Of a stretch of 64,000 nucleotides of DNA, positions 35,016 through 43,345 are shown piece after piece (positions within the stretch are counted from its first letter, which is position 1; each line of letters starts with the position of its first letter). The stretch spans positions 346,768 to 410,767 of the forward strand of contig NZ_SODV01000002.1 in the NCBI RefSeq assembly GCF_004366355.1, written 5' to 3'. This DNA is from Dinghuibacter silviterrae (GTDB lineage: Bacteria > Bacteroidota > Bacteroidia > Chitinophagales > Chitinophagaceae). A program made the position numbers and the translations under genes. Under the pieces are notes generated by a model. It was not told where the DNA came from. It was given only the letters and a program-made list of their open reading frames with translations, and did no database searches.

Positions 35016-35756
35016 ATGAAAAGAACCAAATTATTGGGGTTAGCCCTGGGCATCCTTGCTTTGCCCGCCTGTTCCAAACATTCCATGGCGCCGTCCACCG
35101 GGCAGGTGGCCGCCAACTGGTCCTCCTCCGCCCAATATGCGAGCTGGTCCAACGGGGGATACACCATCTACAATGACGTATGGGGAAGCGGCGCAGGTCC
35201 GCAGGTCATCTGGGCAAACTCCTACAGCAACTGGGGTGTCTGGTCCGAACAGCCGAACACCAGTGGCGTCAAGTCCTTCCCGAACAGTACCAAGACCGTG
35301 GGGGTTGCGCTCAGCTCGCTGACCAGTTGTACCAGCAGCTTTAACGTCACGCCTCCGGGCACCGGGTCCTACGAGAGTACCTATGACATCTGGGACAGCA
35401 ACAATGCGTACGAAATCATGTTGTGGATGAACTGGACCGGGAGCGTCGGGCCTATTTCCTACACCTACAATTCCAGCGGTCAGCCCACCCCCGTTGCCAC
35501 CAATGTCAATGTAGGCGGTCACACCTGGAACGTGTACAAAGGGTCCAACGGTTCCAACGCCGTTTTTTCCTTCCTCTGCACGAGCCAGACCAATTCCGGG
35601 ACGGTCGACATACGCGCCATCCTGAACTGGATCAAGAGCCAGGGGTGGTTTGGAAGCATCACCCTCGGGAAGGTACAGTTCGGTTTCGAGATTACCTCCT
35701 CGCCTTCGGGGCTGAATTTTGACTGCAACAGTTATTCTGTATCCTACGGAGGGTAG
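35016..35756 (+). CDS. GH12-family endoglucanase-type lipoprotein
   Basis: This 246-residue lipoprotein has lipobox 'ALPACS'. The GH12 jelly-roll pair of catalytic glutamates is visible: E133 in 'AYEIMLWMNWTG' (nucleophile) and E225 in 'FGFEITSS' (acid/base), with conserved 'WDSNNAYE' and 'VDIRAILNWI'. GH12 enzymes cut beta-1,4-glucan or xyloglucan. A lipid anchor suggests surface display. Confidence 0.88.
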   Translation: MKRTKLLGLALGILALPACSKHSMAPSTGQVAANWSSSAQYASWSNGGYTIYNDVWGSGAGPQVIWANSYSNWGVWSEQPNTSGVKSFPNSTKTVGVALSSLTSCTSSFNVTPPGTGSYESTYDIWDSNNAYEIMLWMNWTGSVGPISYTYNSSGQPTPVATNVNVGGHTWNVYKGSNGSNAVFSFLCTSQTNSGTVDIRAILNWIKSQGWFGSITLGKVQFGFEITSSPSGLNFDCNSYSVSYGG

Positions 35757-35762
35757 GGTGCG

Positions 35763-36644
35763 TCACGTCGAAAGGGGGGCGCAGTCCCCCTTTGTACTGT
35801 TAGAAGTGCCAAAAAAAGGTCCGGCCGTTTGGCCGGGCTTTTTTGTTGAAAGAAGAAGTGTCAGGATTAGGGGAAGGGTCTCGGTATAGTCGATGCGCAT
35901 CAGGAGAACGTCCGCCAGGACGAAGACTGCGAATATGCCCGCCAGTACCCGGTCATACCGCCGGGTAAAAAAGCCCGTTATAAACGACAATTCCATCAAA
36001 GTTGCCCCGGCGTATAGTGCATAGGAGAGGGCGGGATGTCCGATCAGTCCTCTGAAGAAACAGGCCTGGGGGGCGCCGGGAGAATTATACAACAGGTCCT
36101 TGTGCTGGTCCAGGAGAATGGCGCTCATCTGCATCCCGTTAAAGATACCCCCCTGCATCAATTTCCAAATCCCGGCCGAAGCAAAAAAGAAAAGGAAAAA
36201 ATAGCGCAGCCCTTCCCAAAGAAAAACAAACGTCTTGTCACGGGTGGGCAAAAACACGATGGGAAAGAGCAGCCAACCCACAAAGCCCTCTATGGACAGC
36301 CCAAACGGGTAAAGGGTATAGCATTGGATGTAGCACCAATGGACGGCCAGGAGATAAAGAGCGGCCCCCCAGGAGTACCGGGGCGCCCACCGGTAGGTGA
36401 TATAATAAAAAAGAGGCGCCGTATAAAACAGGGTATCCGCCAGGATCCACCGGGCCGGGTGGTCCAGGAGCCAGAGGTGGAGACGGGTCTGCATAAACAC
36501 CCAGGTGAACAGGTCTGGCCGGGTACGGAAGAACAACGGCTGCAATTGGAAAAGCCAAAGCCCGCTCTTCCATTTATACAACATCAGTATATAGAACAAC
36601 AGGAGGTACCCGAGAACAACGGTATGTTTTAACGATTTTCCCAT
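35763..36644 (-). CDS. Multipass membrane protein, unknown function
   Basis: The 293 residues contain about seven transmembrane helices, including 'VVLGYLLLFYILMLY', 'YLLAVHWCYIQCY', 'LRYFFLFFFASAGIWKLMQG' and 'VLAGIFAVFVLADVLLM'. Some segments recall DoxX/HTTM-like proteins, but no family is certain. It is translated together with the small upstream gene (16-base overlap). The final 27 residues are encoded by the two terminator hairpins of the GH12 gene, which suggests a lost earlier stop or a tolerated overlap. Confidence 0.78.
   Translation of the reverse strand: MGKSLKHTVVLGYLLLFYILMLYKWKSGLWLFQLQPLFFRTRPDLFTWVFMQTRLHLWLLDHPARWILADTLFYTAPLFYYITYRWAPRYSWGAALYLLAVHWCYIQCYTLYPFGLSIEGFVGWLLFPIVFLPTRDKTFVFLWEGLRYFFLFFFASAGIWKLMQGGIFNGMQMSAILLDQHKDLLYNSPGAPQACFFRGLIGHPALSYALYAGATLMELSFITGFFTRRYDRVLAGIFAVFVLADVLLMRIDYTETLPLILTLLLSTKKPGQTAGPFFGTSNSTKGDCAPLST
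35771..35793 (+). terminator. GC-rich hairpin after the GH12 gene
   Basis: AAAGGGGG and CCCCCTTT form a perfect 8-base stem 15 bases after the GH12 stop codon. There is only a weak T run, so it may work together with the next hairpin at 35819. Confidence 0.5.
35819..35844 (+). terminator. Bidirectional rho-independent terminator
   Basis: GTCCGGCC and GGCCGGGC (one G-T pair) form a hairpin with a GTTT loop. TTTTTT follows on the plus strand and a seven-A run precedes it, which gives a T run on the minus strand. It terminates the GH12 transcript and may also act on minus-strand transcription. It lies inside the 3' end of the convergent membrane-protein gene. Confidence 0.75.
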
Positions 36645-37093
36645 GAATACGTGGCGTACTGGATGGACAAGGTGTCGACGGACCGGTGAATCGTCCGGGA
36701 TACATACGCTTTATACCAGGCCAGGAATTGGCCGTCGCTTATACTCCTGTTGACATACGGCGTCGAGTCCCGGAGGTGCAACAGACGGCTGATATCGGTG
36801 GTCCAGAGCTGCCGGTTTCCCTCCTGGCCGGAGCGGAACGCCTCCAGTGGCGCGACGATCTTGTCCCAGGCACGGCCGGAATAATCCGCCGTTTGCAATG
36901 GACGCCCGTTGACCAGGATCACCGGTATGGTATAACTCCCCTGCGGGTTTTCTACCTTCGAATACATGCCATACTGAAAAAAGGGGGTCAATACGACCCC
37001 CCTTTTTATACAGACAATAACCCCGGCAAGGGCAAACAAGGCGACAAACGCAAACCAACCCTTGTGGTATGTAAAAAGTCTTTTCAGGTACAT
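36629..37093 (-). CDS. Membrane-anchored hypothetical protein paired with the multipass protein
   Basis: The 154 residues have one N-terminal transmembrane helix (about 13-30, 'GWFAFVALFALAGVIVCI') and a soluble extracytoplasmic part with 'FFQYGMYSKVENPQGSY'. The remaining sequence shows no motif I recognise. The 16-base overlap with the next gene indicates a two-gene unit. The promoter would lie between it and the C45 gene, but only 9 bases separate them. Confidence 0.75.
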   Translation of the reverse strand: MYLKRLFTYHKGWFAFVALFALAGVIVCIKRGVVLTPFFQYGMYSKVENPQGSYTIPVILVNGRPLQTADYSGRAWDKIVAPLEAFRSGQEGNRQLWTTDISRLLHLRDSTPYVNRSISDGQFLAWYKAYVSRTIHRSVDTLSIQYATYSWENR

Positions 37094-37102
37094 GAATGAA
37101 TA

Positions 37103-38497
37103 TTATTGATGGCTGCCCGCCGTGAACAGCGTCCACGGCTCCGCCTTCATATCGCGAAGATAGGCCGACTGCCACTGATATTCCGGGTGTGCCGCCAGGA
37201 ACGGCGCCGCCAGGAAGTCCTTGCCGGACGGGTTGCCCATGTGGGCCCAGAACGAAAAGTTTTTGGCCATCGTGGCCGTGGTGAGTTTGCACTGGACCGT
37301 ACCCCCGGGGTAGTAAGGCGCCCAGTCCCATTCGGGACAGCCCTTGGGGTCGGTATCCACGCTGCCGGCGATGACGCAGCGGGTAGCTTCTTTGGTCCCG
37401 GTCATGGCGTTGAGGTTGTCGCTTTCCATGACCCGGCCCACGGAGTCGTCTATTTTGCCTTTGTATTGGGTGGTGAGGGCTTCCCAGCGCCTCCGGCGTG
37501 TATTGGGGGAGTTGGTGGTGTCGTGGGGGTTAAAGTTGGTCTCGTCCTTGATGACGGCGGAGTCGCTGGCAAAGTTCGAGCCGTAGTAGACCCCGTCCTT
37601 TGTCCGGTAGACCTGTACGTGTTTGAGGCCCAATTCCACCCGGGCGATCTCATTGTTGTTGATGTCACCCACCAACCAGTCGTTCGCATACCCCCCGTTA
37701 TTGCCGTCGGACATCAATTTTACAAAGTCATCGACGGTGTTGGCATATTGTTCCGCCTTCCGTGCCCGGACAAATTCGGCAACACCCGCGGTGTCAAAGC
37801 CGTTGAACTGGGTGATGGTCGTTTCCGTGATGATCAGGCCACCCCCGTTGATCGCAAAGTCGTCCCCGCTGTGGATGTAACCCGGCATCATGTCCATAAA
37901 TATATGGTTGCCTTTCGCGGGGACGATGTCCGCCACCACGTTCCACCGCTCACCCTGTACATAGTTGGTCCAGTTGTTGTGCCCGATGGCGATTTTGCCG
38001 TCGGTCGTATAACTGCCGGTGGCGACAAAGGCGCTGCAGTTGCCGGGGGCCTTGTTGAGGGCCGACCCCGGTTTGGCGAGGTTTTGAAGATAGGGGACAT
38101 AATATTGGGAAAGCTCGATATTGCCGTTGAGGGCGACCAGGTCATAGACGTCATACGTTTTGCCTTTGGCTGCCAGCCCCTCTACGATCCCCCCGAGCTC
38201 CTCCTTGTATTCGGAGTCGATCTTTGGCCAAAACATAGTCTTGGCGGCGTTACGGTAGAAGCCCCAGTCCTTCCCGGTTTCGTGTTCGAGGACAAAAGCC
38301 GTCGACTTGACGTTGTCGTCGATCTCGTCGGCCAGCAGATAACCGTGCTGATAACCAATCTGTTCTGGAGCGCCTTCGAGGTGGACATAGATCCAGCCGT
38401 TCTTATTGTACCGGTAGGCGCCGGCCAAACGGTCGTTCTTGGAGTGACAACCTGCCAAAATTGACAGAGCGATAAGAATTAACGTGTTTTTTCTCAT
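37103..38497 (-). CDS. C45/phospholipase B-like Ntn hydrolase lipoprotein
   Basis: The protein has 464 residues from the ATG at 38497; an in-frame ATG at 38506 is also possible. It is a lipoprotein with lipobox 'SILAGC'. The candidate autocatalytic nucleophile is the Cys in 'APGNCSAFVATG'; 'IGYQHGYLLADEI' and 'IAIGHNNWTNY' are further family-like segments. The group includes acyl-CoA:6-aminopenicillanic acid acyltransferases, phospholipase B-like proteins and C45 peptidases; the substrate is unknown. Confidence 0.82.
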   Translation of the reverse strand: MRKNTLILIALSILAGCHSKNDRLAGAYRYNKNGWIYVHLEGAPEQIGYQHGYLLADEIDDNVKSTAFVLEHETGKDWGFYRNAAKTMFWPKIDSEYKEELGGIVEGLAAKGKTYDVYDLVALNGNIELSQYYVPYLQNLAKPGSALNKAPGNCSAFVATGSYTTDGKIAIGHNNWTNYVQGERWNVVADIVPAKGNHIFMDMMPGYIHSGDDFAINGGGLIITETTITQFNGFDTAGVAEFVRARKAEQYANTVDDFVKLMSDGNNGGYANDWLVGDINNNEIARVELGLKHVQVYRTKDGVYYGSNFASDSAVIKDETNFNPHDTTNSPNTRRRRWEALTTQYKGKIDDSVGRVMESDNLNAMTGTKEATRCVIAGSVDTDPKGCPEWDWAPYYPGGTVQCKLTTATMAKNFSFWAHMGNPSGKDFLAAPFLAAHPEYQWQSAYLRDMKAEPWTLFTAGSHQ

Positions 38498-38601
38498 GTC
38501 TTGCATTTGTAACCGTCAATATACTGATTTTCGGGAAAGATCAAATTAGTCCATTAAAGTAGTAGGGTATTTGGAAAAAAAGCCGTAATCTTGTCCCTGG
38601 T

Positions 38602-39072
38602 ATGAAAGAACATCATTACAGGAGTGTTGTAAAAGGAGCCACCTGGAGAATTTGCGCTTCGATGGACACGATTATTTTGTCCTATATCTTCACCGGGCAG
38701 ATCACGTCCGCCCTGAAGATCGGTGCAGTGGAGGTGGTGACGAAAATCCTCTTGTACTACCTCCACGAGCGACTTTGGATGCGCGTGGACTGGCTGAAAA
38801 CCCGCTCGGCCGACGGGACGATGGTCGACAACCACTACCGCAGCCTGATCAAGGGCGCCAGCTACCGCTTTTTCGGTACCCTGGACACCATTGTCATCGC
38901 CTTATTCATCACCGGGAACTATACCAAGGCCTTTAGTATAGGCGTCACCGAAGTCTTTACCAAGATCGGGTTCTTTTATATTCACGAGCGCATCTGGCAA
39001 AGGATTCCCTTCGGGATCATTAAAGAAGAAACCCCGGCTGCAGCGCCGGCGGCGGAGGCCGTCCGCGCCTGA
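38602..39072 (+). CDS. Tandem DUF2061 membrane protein
   Basis: The 156 residues contain two DUF2061 copies. The first reads 'HYRSVVKGATWRICASMDTI' to 'YYLHERLW', the second 'NHYRSLIKGASYRFFGTLDT' to 'FYIHERIW'. Each has two membrane helices. The family is a small inner-membrane domain of unknown function, sometimes attached to sulfate-assimilation proteins. The tail is Ala/Glu-rich. Confidence 0.9.
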   Translation: MKEHHYRSVVKGATWRICASMDTIILSYIFTGQITSALKIGAVEVVTKILLYYLHERLWMRVDWLKTRSADGTMVDNHYRSLIKGASYRFFGTLDTIVIALFITGNYTKAFSIGVTEVFTKIGFFYIHERIWQRIPFGIIKEETPAAAPAAEAVRA

Positions 39073-39091
39073 GTTTTTGAGCCCCACGCTT

Positions 39092-40237
39092 TTATTGGAT
39101 CTCCAGCCCCTCCCTGTCCGGTAACGGCGGAAACGGTGTATGCGGTTCATCCTGGTACCAGTACACCACCGACGCGATCCCGTCCTGCAGGGGTTTATAG
39201 CGTCCCTCGCTTTTCCAGCCCAGGTCCTGTATCGTCACCCGAAGGTTCTTGTCGAAGCGGACCGGGTCCCGGATATGCCAGCGGTAGAGCCCGAAGCGCT
39301 GCATGATGTTGTAGTGGCCGTCGCCCTTGATGACCTGGGGGAGGCCCGTATAGGGACCGCTGAATTCCGTGTAGGCGGAGCCGTCCGTGCCGGGCGCTTT
39401 TGTGTCGAAATCATAAGACCCGCAGAAGTAGTCCTCGGTCCCCGTCCCGCAAATGGTGGGAAACTGGGTGTCCCCGTCCATGAAAAATTTGATTTCTCCT
39501 TCTCCCCACCAGCCGTTATTACGAGACTCGTAGGCTATATAGGTGCCGACATACTGACCCTTTCCCCGGATGCTGTCGACCAGCACATAGTCGTGTTTGT
39601 AGGGAACGGCCTCCACCTGCCGGTATTGGGCATGGAAATAGGCCGCGTCGTTGGGTATTTCGGTGAGCAGGTAGTCCACCTGGTAGTACAGCACCATGTC
39701 CCGGTTGTCCAGGTTTTCCATGGTGATCCGGCACTTTTTCCGGAAGGGCATGGGCCAATAACAATTAAAAGCGCTCCCCGGGTTGACCACCACGGGCAGC
39801 GAAGTAACCGGTGCGTATTGGTTCCAACCCATGCAGAAAAAGTCACCCACGGGCACCTCCACCGAAGGCGTGGTCTCGTCGTCCCAATAAAAACGCAGGA
39901 TCGAATAGCGCCAGTTACCGGTAGGCGTCATCCAGATGTGTTGGACCGAACCCGGTCCGTCGATGGTGGCCAGCGTAAACGTGGCGCCCGCTTTGATCAC
40001 GACCGAGGGGCTGACCTTCCAGCCCTGGCCCAGCTCGCGGGCGGGGCCGGAACCGGTTCCCTTTGTGGCTTTGCCACCTTCTCCTTTCTCCCCGGTAAAG
40101 TTTTCGGGGCTGATCGAACGGCTTTGGGCGGGCGCCGTCCTGTATAAATTACCAAGGTTCACGTCGACCCCGTTAAAGGTCTGCGCGGAGGCAGTGATAA
40201 CAGCGAGCAAAAGAACAATCGTTAGGCGGGTTTTCAT
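39092..40237 (-). CDS. DUF2961/GH172-family glycoside hydrolase
   Basis: The protein has 381 residues from the ATG at 40237, with a signal peptide ending 'TASAQ'. DUF2961 landmarks are 'ATIDGPGSVQHIWMTP', 'LRFYWDDETTPSVEVPVGDF', 'NPGSAFNCYWPMPFRKKCRI', 'GTGTEDYFCGSYDF' with acidic residues, and 'RFGLYRWHIRDPVRF'. Characterised GH172 members act on fructofuranosides or D-arabinofuranosides. It is divergent from the GH2 gene, starts 40 bases apart, so both may be co-regulated. Confidence 0.88.
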   Translation of the reverse strand: MKTRLTIVLLLAVITASAQTFNGVDVNLGNLYRTAPAQSRSISPENFTGEKGEGGKATKGTGSGPARELGQGWKVSPSVVIKAGATFTLATIDGPGSVQHIWMTPTGNWRYSILRFYWDDETTPSVEVPVGDFFCMGWNQYAPVTSLPVVVNPGSAFNCYWPMPFRKKCRITMENLDNRDMVLYYQVDYLLTEIPNDAAYFHAQYRQVEAVPYKHDYVLVDSIRGKGQYVGTYIAYESRNNGWWGEGEIKFFMDGDTQFPTICGTGTEDYFCGSYDFDTKAPGTDGSAYTEFSGPYTGLPQVIKGDGHYNIMQRFGLYRWHIRDPVRFDKNLRVTIQDLGWKSEGRYKPLQDGIASVVYWYQDEPHTPFPPLPDREGLEIQ

Positions 40238-40277
40238 GTCTTGTGGGGATGTTCGCCTAAGATAGTATCTTCCCACG

Positions 40278-43043
40278 ATGAAACGGACAGGTTTATGGAT
40301 GGCCGGAGGCTTTTTATGGATGGCATTGCCTCTTTTTGCACAGCGCGCTGCGCAGCAGTCGACTTCACCCTTTACACAGCAGGAATTGAGCGGGCCGTGG
40401 GTTTGCCGGAGGGCTTCGGCGGTAGGCGGGGCCGATAGCGCGGGCGCCGCGCTTTCCCGGCCGGGCACCGCCCTCAAAGGCTGGACCCCCGCCGTCGTCC
40501 CGGGCACGGTCCTGACCACCCAATTGAATGCCGGCCAGATACCCGATCCGTTTTATGGAATGAATAATGAAAGGATTCCTGACATCTATACGGTTGGGAA
40601 TGACTACTACACATACTGGTTTGTGCGCGACTTTGCCCACGCCCGCCCCCAGCACGGCGGGCACATCTGGCTTCAGTTCAGGGGCGTGAACTATGGCTTT
40701 GATGTTTTTCTGAACGGACATCGCCTGACCGAAAAGACCCATTACGGGATGTTTCTCCGGGCGGCGTTCGATATAACGAAATGGCTCGCCGCGGACGGAC
40801 ACAACCGGTTAGCCGTCATCGTGTATCCCCCCGATCCCCCCGGCAACGCGAACGGGGGACAGGGTGGGGACGGGACCATCGCCCGGAACGTCACCCACCA
40901 ATACGTGGCAGGCTGGGACTGGATCCAGCCCATCCGTGACCGTAACACGGGGATCTGGGACAAGGTCTTGCTCAAAGAAACAGGACCGGTCAGGATCGAC
41001 CATCCGCATATCGTCACCCGGGTACCGGGTACGCGCGAGGCCTTAGGTCCGCAGGCACCGGCATACCTGGAGGTGACCGCGGACCTCGTCAATGCCTCCG
41101 GTGTGTCGCAAAGCGGCCTCCTTTCCTATACGCTGGAGGGTAAGACGGTATCCACCCTCGTGAGGCTTGGGGCGCACGATACGCAAACCGTGCGCTTGCC
41201 GGTGGATACGCTCCGGCACCCGCGGCTGTGGTGGCCCAATGGGTATGGGGCGCAGCCGTTGTATGCGATCCAGCTGCGGTTCCGCGCCGGCGGCGCCGGG
41301 GCTACGCCTGCCGGCTCCGTTACGCCCGCCGCGGGCGGCCGCGCAGGCGCGGTCCTGGCGCGGGGCAGCGTCTCCGACGAAGCCCCCCTCACCTTTGGCG
41401 TCCGCGAGCTAACCGCTCCCTGGAACGCGCATACGCGCAGCCGGGAGATCCGGGTGAACGGGCGGCGCGTCTTTATAAAGGGGGGCAACTGGATCGTCTC
41501 CGACGCCATGCTCCGGTTGTCGAAGGCTCGTTATGACGCAGAGGTCCGGTTTCACCGGGATATGCGGCTGAACCTGATCAGGGTCTGGGGCGGTGCGCTT
41601 ACGGAACGGCCCGAATTTTATGACGCCTGCGACCGGTACGGTCTGCTGGTCATGCAGGACTTTTGGGGCTCCGGGGACTGTGACGGCCGCTGGCCGGATC
41701 CCAAAAAGCTGGAAGACCAGGCGACCCGGAAACGTTATCCCGACGACCATGACCTGTACATCCGCTCGGCGGCGGATCAGATCCGCATGTTGCGCAACCA
41801 CCCTTCGCTGGCGTTCTGGTGTGGCGGGAACGAGATCACGCCTCCGGACGATATTCTTCATGCCTTACAGGATTCCTTACTTCCGTCGCTGGATGGGACG
41901 CGCTGGTTCACCCCTTATTCCAACGACAGCACGATGTCCTATAATACCCTGGGGGGCAACGGGGACGGGCCCTATGGCATACAGCCGCTCGAAACCTTCT
42001 GGGAACACCGGACTTTCCCCTTTAATTCGGAGGTGGGTTCGGTCGGTTTGGGGGACATGGAATCCCTGGAACGCTTCCTGCCGGCGGCCAACCGGGTGGT
42101 GCCCCTGGCGGGGAGGGAGCAGGATTCGGTGTGGGACTACCACAAATACATTCCGTACGGGCACTATCCGGACGCGTATGGACCGGCTACCGACCTGGCC
42201 GGGTTTACGCGGATCGCCCAACTGCTCAACTATGACCAGTACCGGGGGTTGATCGAGGGGTTTGCGGCGCACGCCTGGGATTGGTATACGGGCGTCATCA
42301 TCTGGAAAACCCAAAACCCCTGGACTGCGATGAGGGGTCAGATGTACGACTACTACCTGGACCCCAATGCCTGTTTGTACGGACTCCATCAGGCGGGCGA
42401 AACCGTTCACGCGGCCTTCAATCCGGTGGAAGAAAAGCTGTGTCTGACCAACAGCGGGGACCGGCGGACCGTGCGGCTTTGGGCGAAAGCCTATAGTATG
42501 GAAGGGCAGGAAACACCCCTGCTGGAGCAGAAGGTCGACATGGAAGTGGACACGACCCTCGTCGAAGCGGATCTTCGCGAAGCGGTGGACCGCCTGCGGG
42601 CGGGGAAGGGGATCTTCCTGTTGGTGGGGGCCGATGGCGTGGGCGGGGCCAAAAACGCCGCAGGCGGCACCAAGGGCGCAGCAGACGCGGAAGCGCCCCT
42701 CAGCCGCAACCTCTACTGGCTCCCCGACAGCACCGGTCACTACACCGGGCTGCAACAACTCCAGGCGGCCAAAGTGGATGTCCGGATACGCGTGACAAGC
42801 GAGGGCAAAGCGGAGGTTGTTCTTCATAATCCCGGCCGCATCCCGGCGTTTTTTATACGTCTCTCGGTGACGGACAACCGCGGCCATCGGCTGCTGCCGT
42901 CGTTTTATTCCGACAACTACATCTCGCTGATGCCGGGGGAAACCGGAAAAGTTAAACTGGAATTTCCGGTGTCAAAAAACGGCCTTCGGAACCTCTGTTT
43001 GGACGGCTGGAACGTCAAAAAATGCTATTTCCGGGGTCTTTAA
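40278..43043 (+). CDS. GH2-family glycosidase (beta-mannosidase/exo-glucosaminidase type)
   Basis: This 921-residue secreted protein has a signal peptide near 'LFAQ', then a galactose-binding-like domain ('HIWLQFRGVNYGFDVFLNGH'), an Ig-like domain and a TIM barrel. Acid/base E519 sits in 'CGGNEIT' and nucleophile E585 in 'FNSEVGSVG'. 'VAGWDWIQPI' and 'IRVWGGALTERPEFYD' are typical of the mannosidase/CsxA branch. Two low-complexity Ala/Gly inserts occur, near 340-370 and 790-805. It probably trims beta-linked glycans in the periplasm. Confidence 0.9.
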   Translation: MKRTGLWMAGGFLWMALPLFAQRAAQQSTSPFTQQELSGPWVCRRASAVGGADSAGAALSRPGTALKGWTPAVVPGTVLTTQLNAGQIPDPFYGMNNERIPDIYTVGNDYYTYWFVRDFAHARPQHGGHIWLQFRGVNYGFDVFLNGHRLTEKTHYGMFLRAAFDITKWLAADGHNRLAVIVYPPDPPGNANGGQGGDGTIARNVTHQYVAGWDWIQPIRDRNTGIWDKVLLKETGPVRIDHPHIVTRVPGTREALGPQAPAYLEVTADLVNASGVSQSGLLSYTLEGKTVSTLVRLGAHDTQTVRLPVDTLRHPRLWWPNGYGAQPLYAIQLRFRAGGAGATPAGSVTPAAGGRAGAVLARGSVSDEAPLTFGVRELTAPWNAHTRSREIRVNGRRVFIKGGNWIVSDAMLRLSKARYDAEVRFHRDMRLNLIRVWGGALTERPEFYDACDRYGLLVMQDFWGSGDCDGRWPDPKKLEDQATRKRYPDDHDLYIRSAADQIRMLRNHPSLAFWCGGNEITPPDDILHALQDSLLPSLDGTRWFTPYSNDSTMSYNTLGGNGDGPYGIQPLETFWEHRTFPFNSEVGSVGLGDMESLERFLPAANRVVPLAGREQDSVWDYHKYIPYGHYPDAYGPATDLAGFTRIAQLLNYDQYRGLIEGFAAHAWDWYTGVIIWKTQNPWTAMRGQMYDYYLDPNACLYGLHQAGETVHAAFNPVEEKLCLTNSGDRRTVRLWAKAYSMEGQETPLLEQKVDMEVDTTLVEADLREAVDRLRAGKGIFLLVGADGVGGAKNAAGGTKGAADAEAPLSRNLYWLPDSTGHYTGLQQLQAAKVDVRIRVTSEGKAEVVLHNPGRIPAFFIRLSVTDNRGHRLLPSFYSDNYISLMPGETGKVKLEFPVSKNGLRNLCLDGWNVKKCYFRGL

Positions 43044-43345
43044 GGACCAAAAATTGATCAAAATTCGAGGTCTTATAGGACCATTTCAATGATGAAAGCG
43101 CTTGCGGGAACGTTTGCGCTTTTTTTATTGTTGTCTTGTGTCCCTCCGATTTTATACTGATTTTTTGTTCTTTTTTGTGGATGTTCTCGTCCAAATTTTC
43201 CATAAAATATTATTGGCGTGTCTGTTATACATTTTGAAAATCACTCGTCAAGACTTTGTTAAAATAGTATTATAACAACCGGTTAACAATTATTTATTTG
43301 GGCGCGTTGAATTGCATTCCTTACTACTTAAAACGATTGTTCCAA
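43044..43345. other. Intergenic stretch between GH2 and SusC genes
   Basis: No gene is seen. It holds the terminator at 43095-43126, an AT-rich leader and a short palindrome AACCGGTT at 43277-43284. The palindrome is a possible operator for the SusC/SusD transcript, though eight bases is short. No exact TAnnTTTG box was found. Confidence 0.5.
43095..43126 (+). terminator. Rho-independent terminator after the GH2 gene
   Basis: AAAGCGC (43095-43101) pairs with GCGCTTT (43116-43122), followed by a T run. It lies 52 bases after the GH2 stop codon. Confidence 0.75.

Noticed and set aside
37106..38464. 452-residue antisense frame inside the C45 gene
   Set aside because: Shadow frame of the lipoprotein gene; composition is not protein-like.
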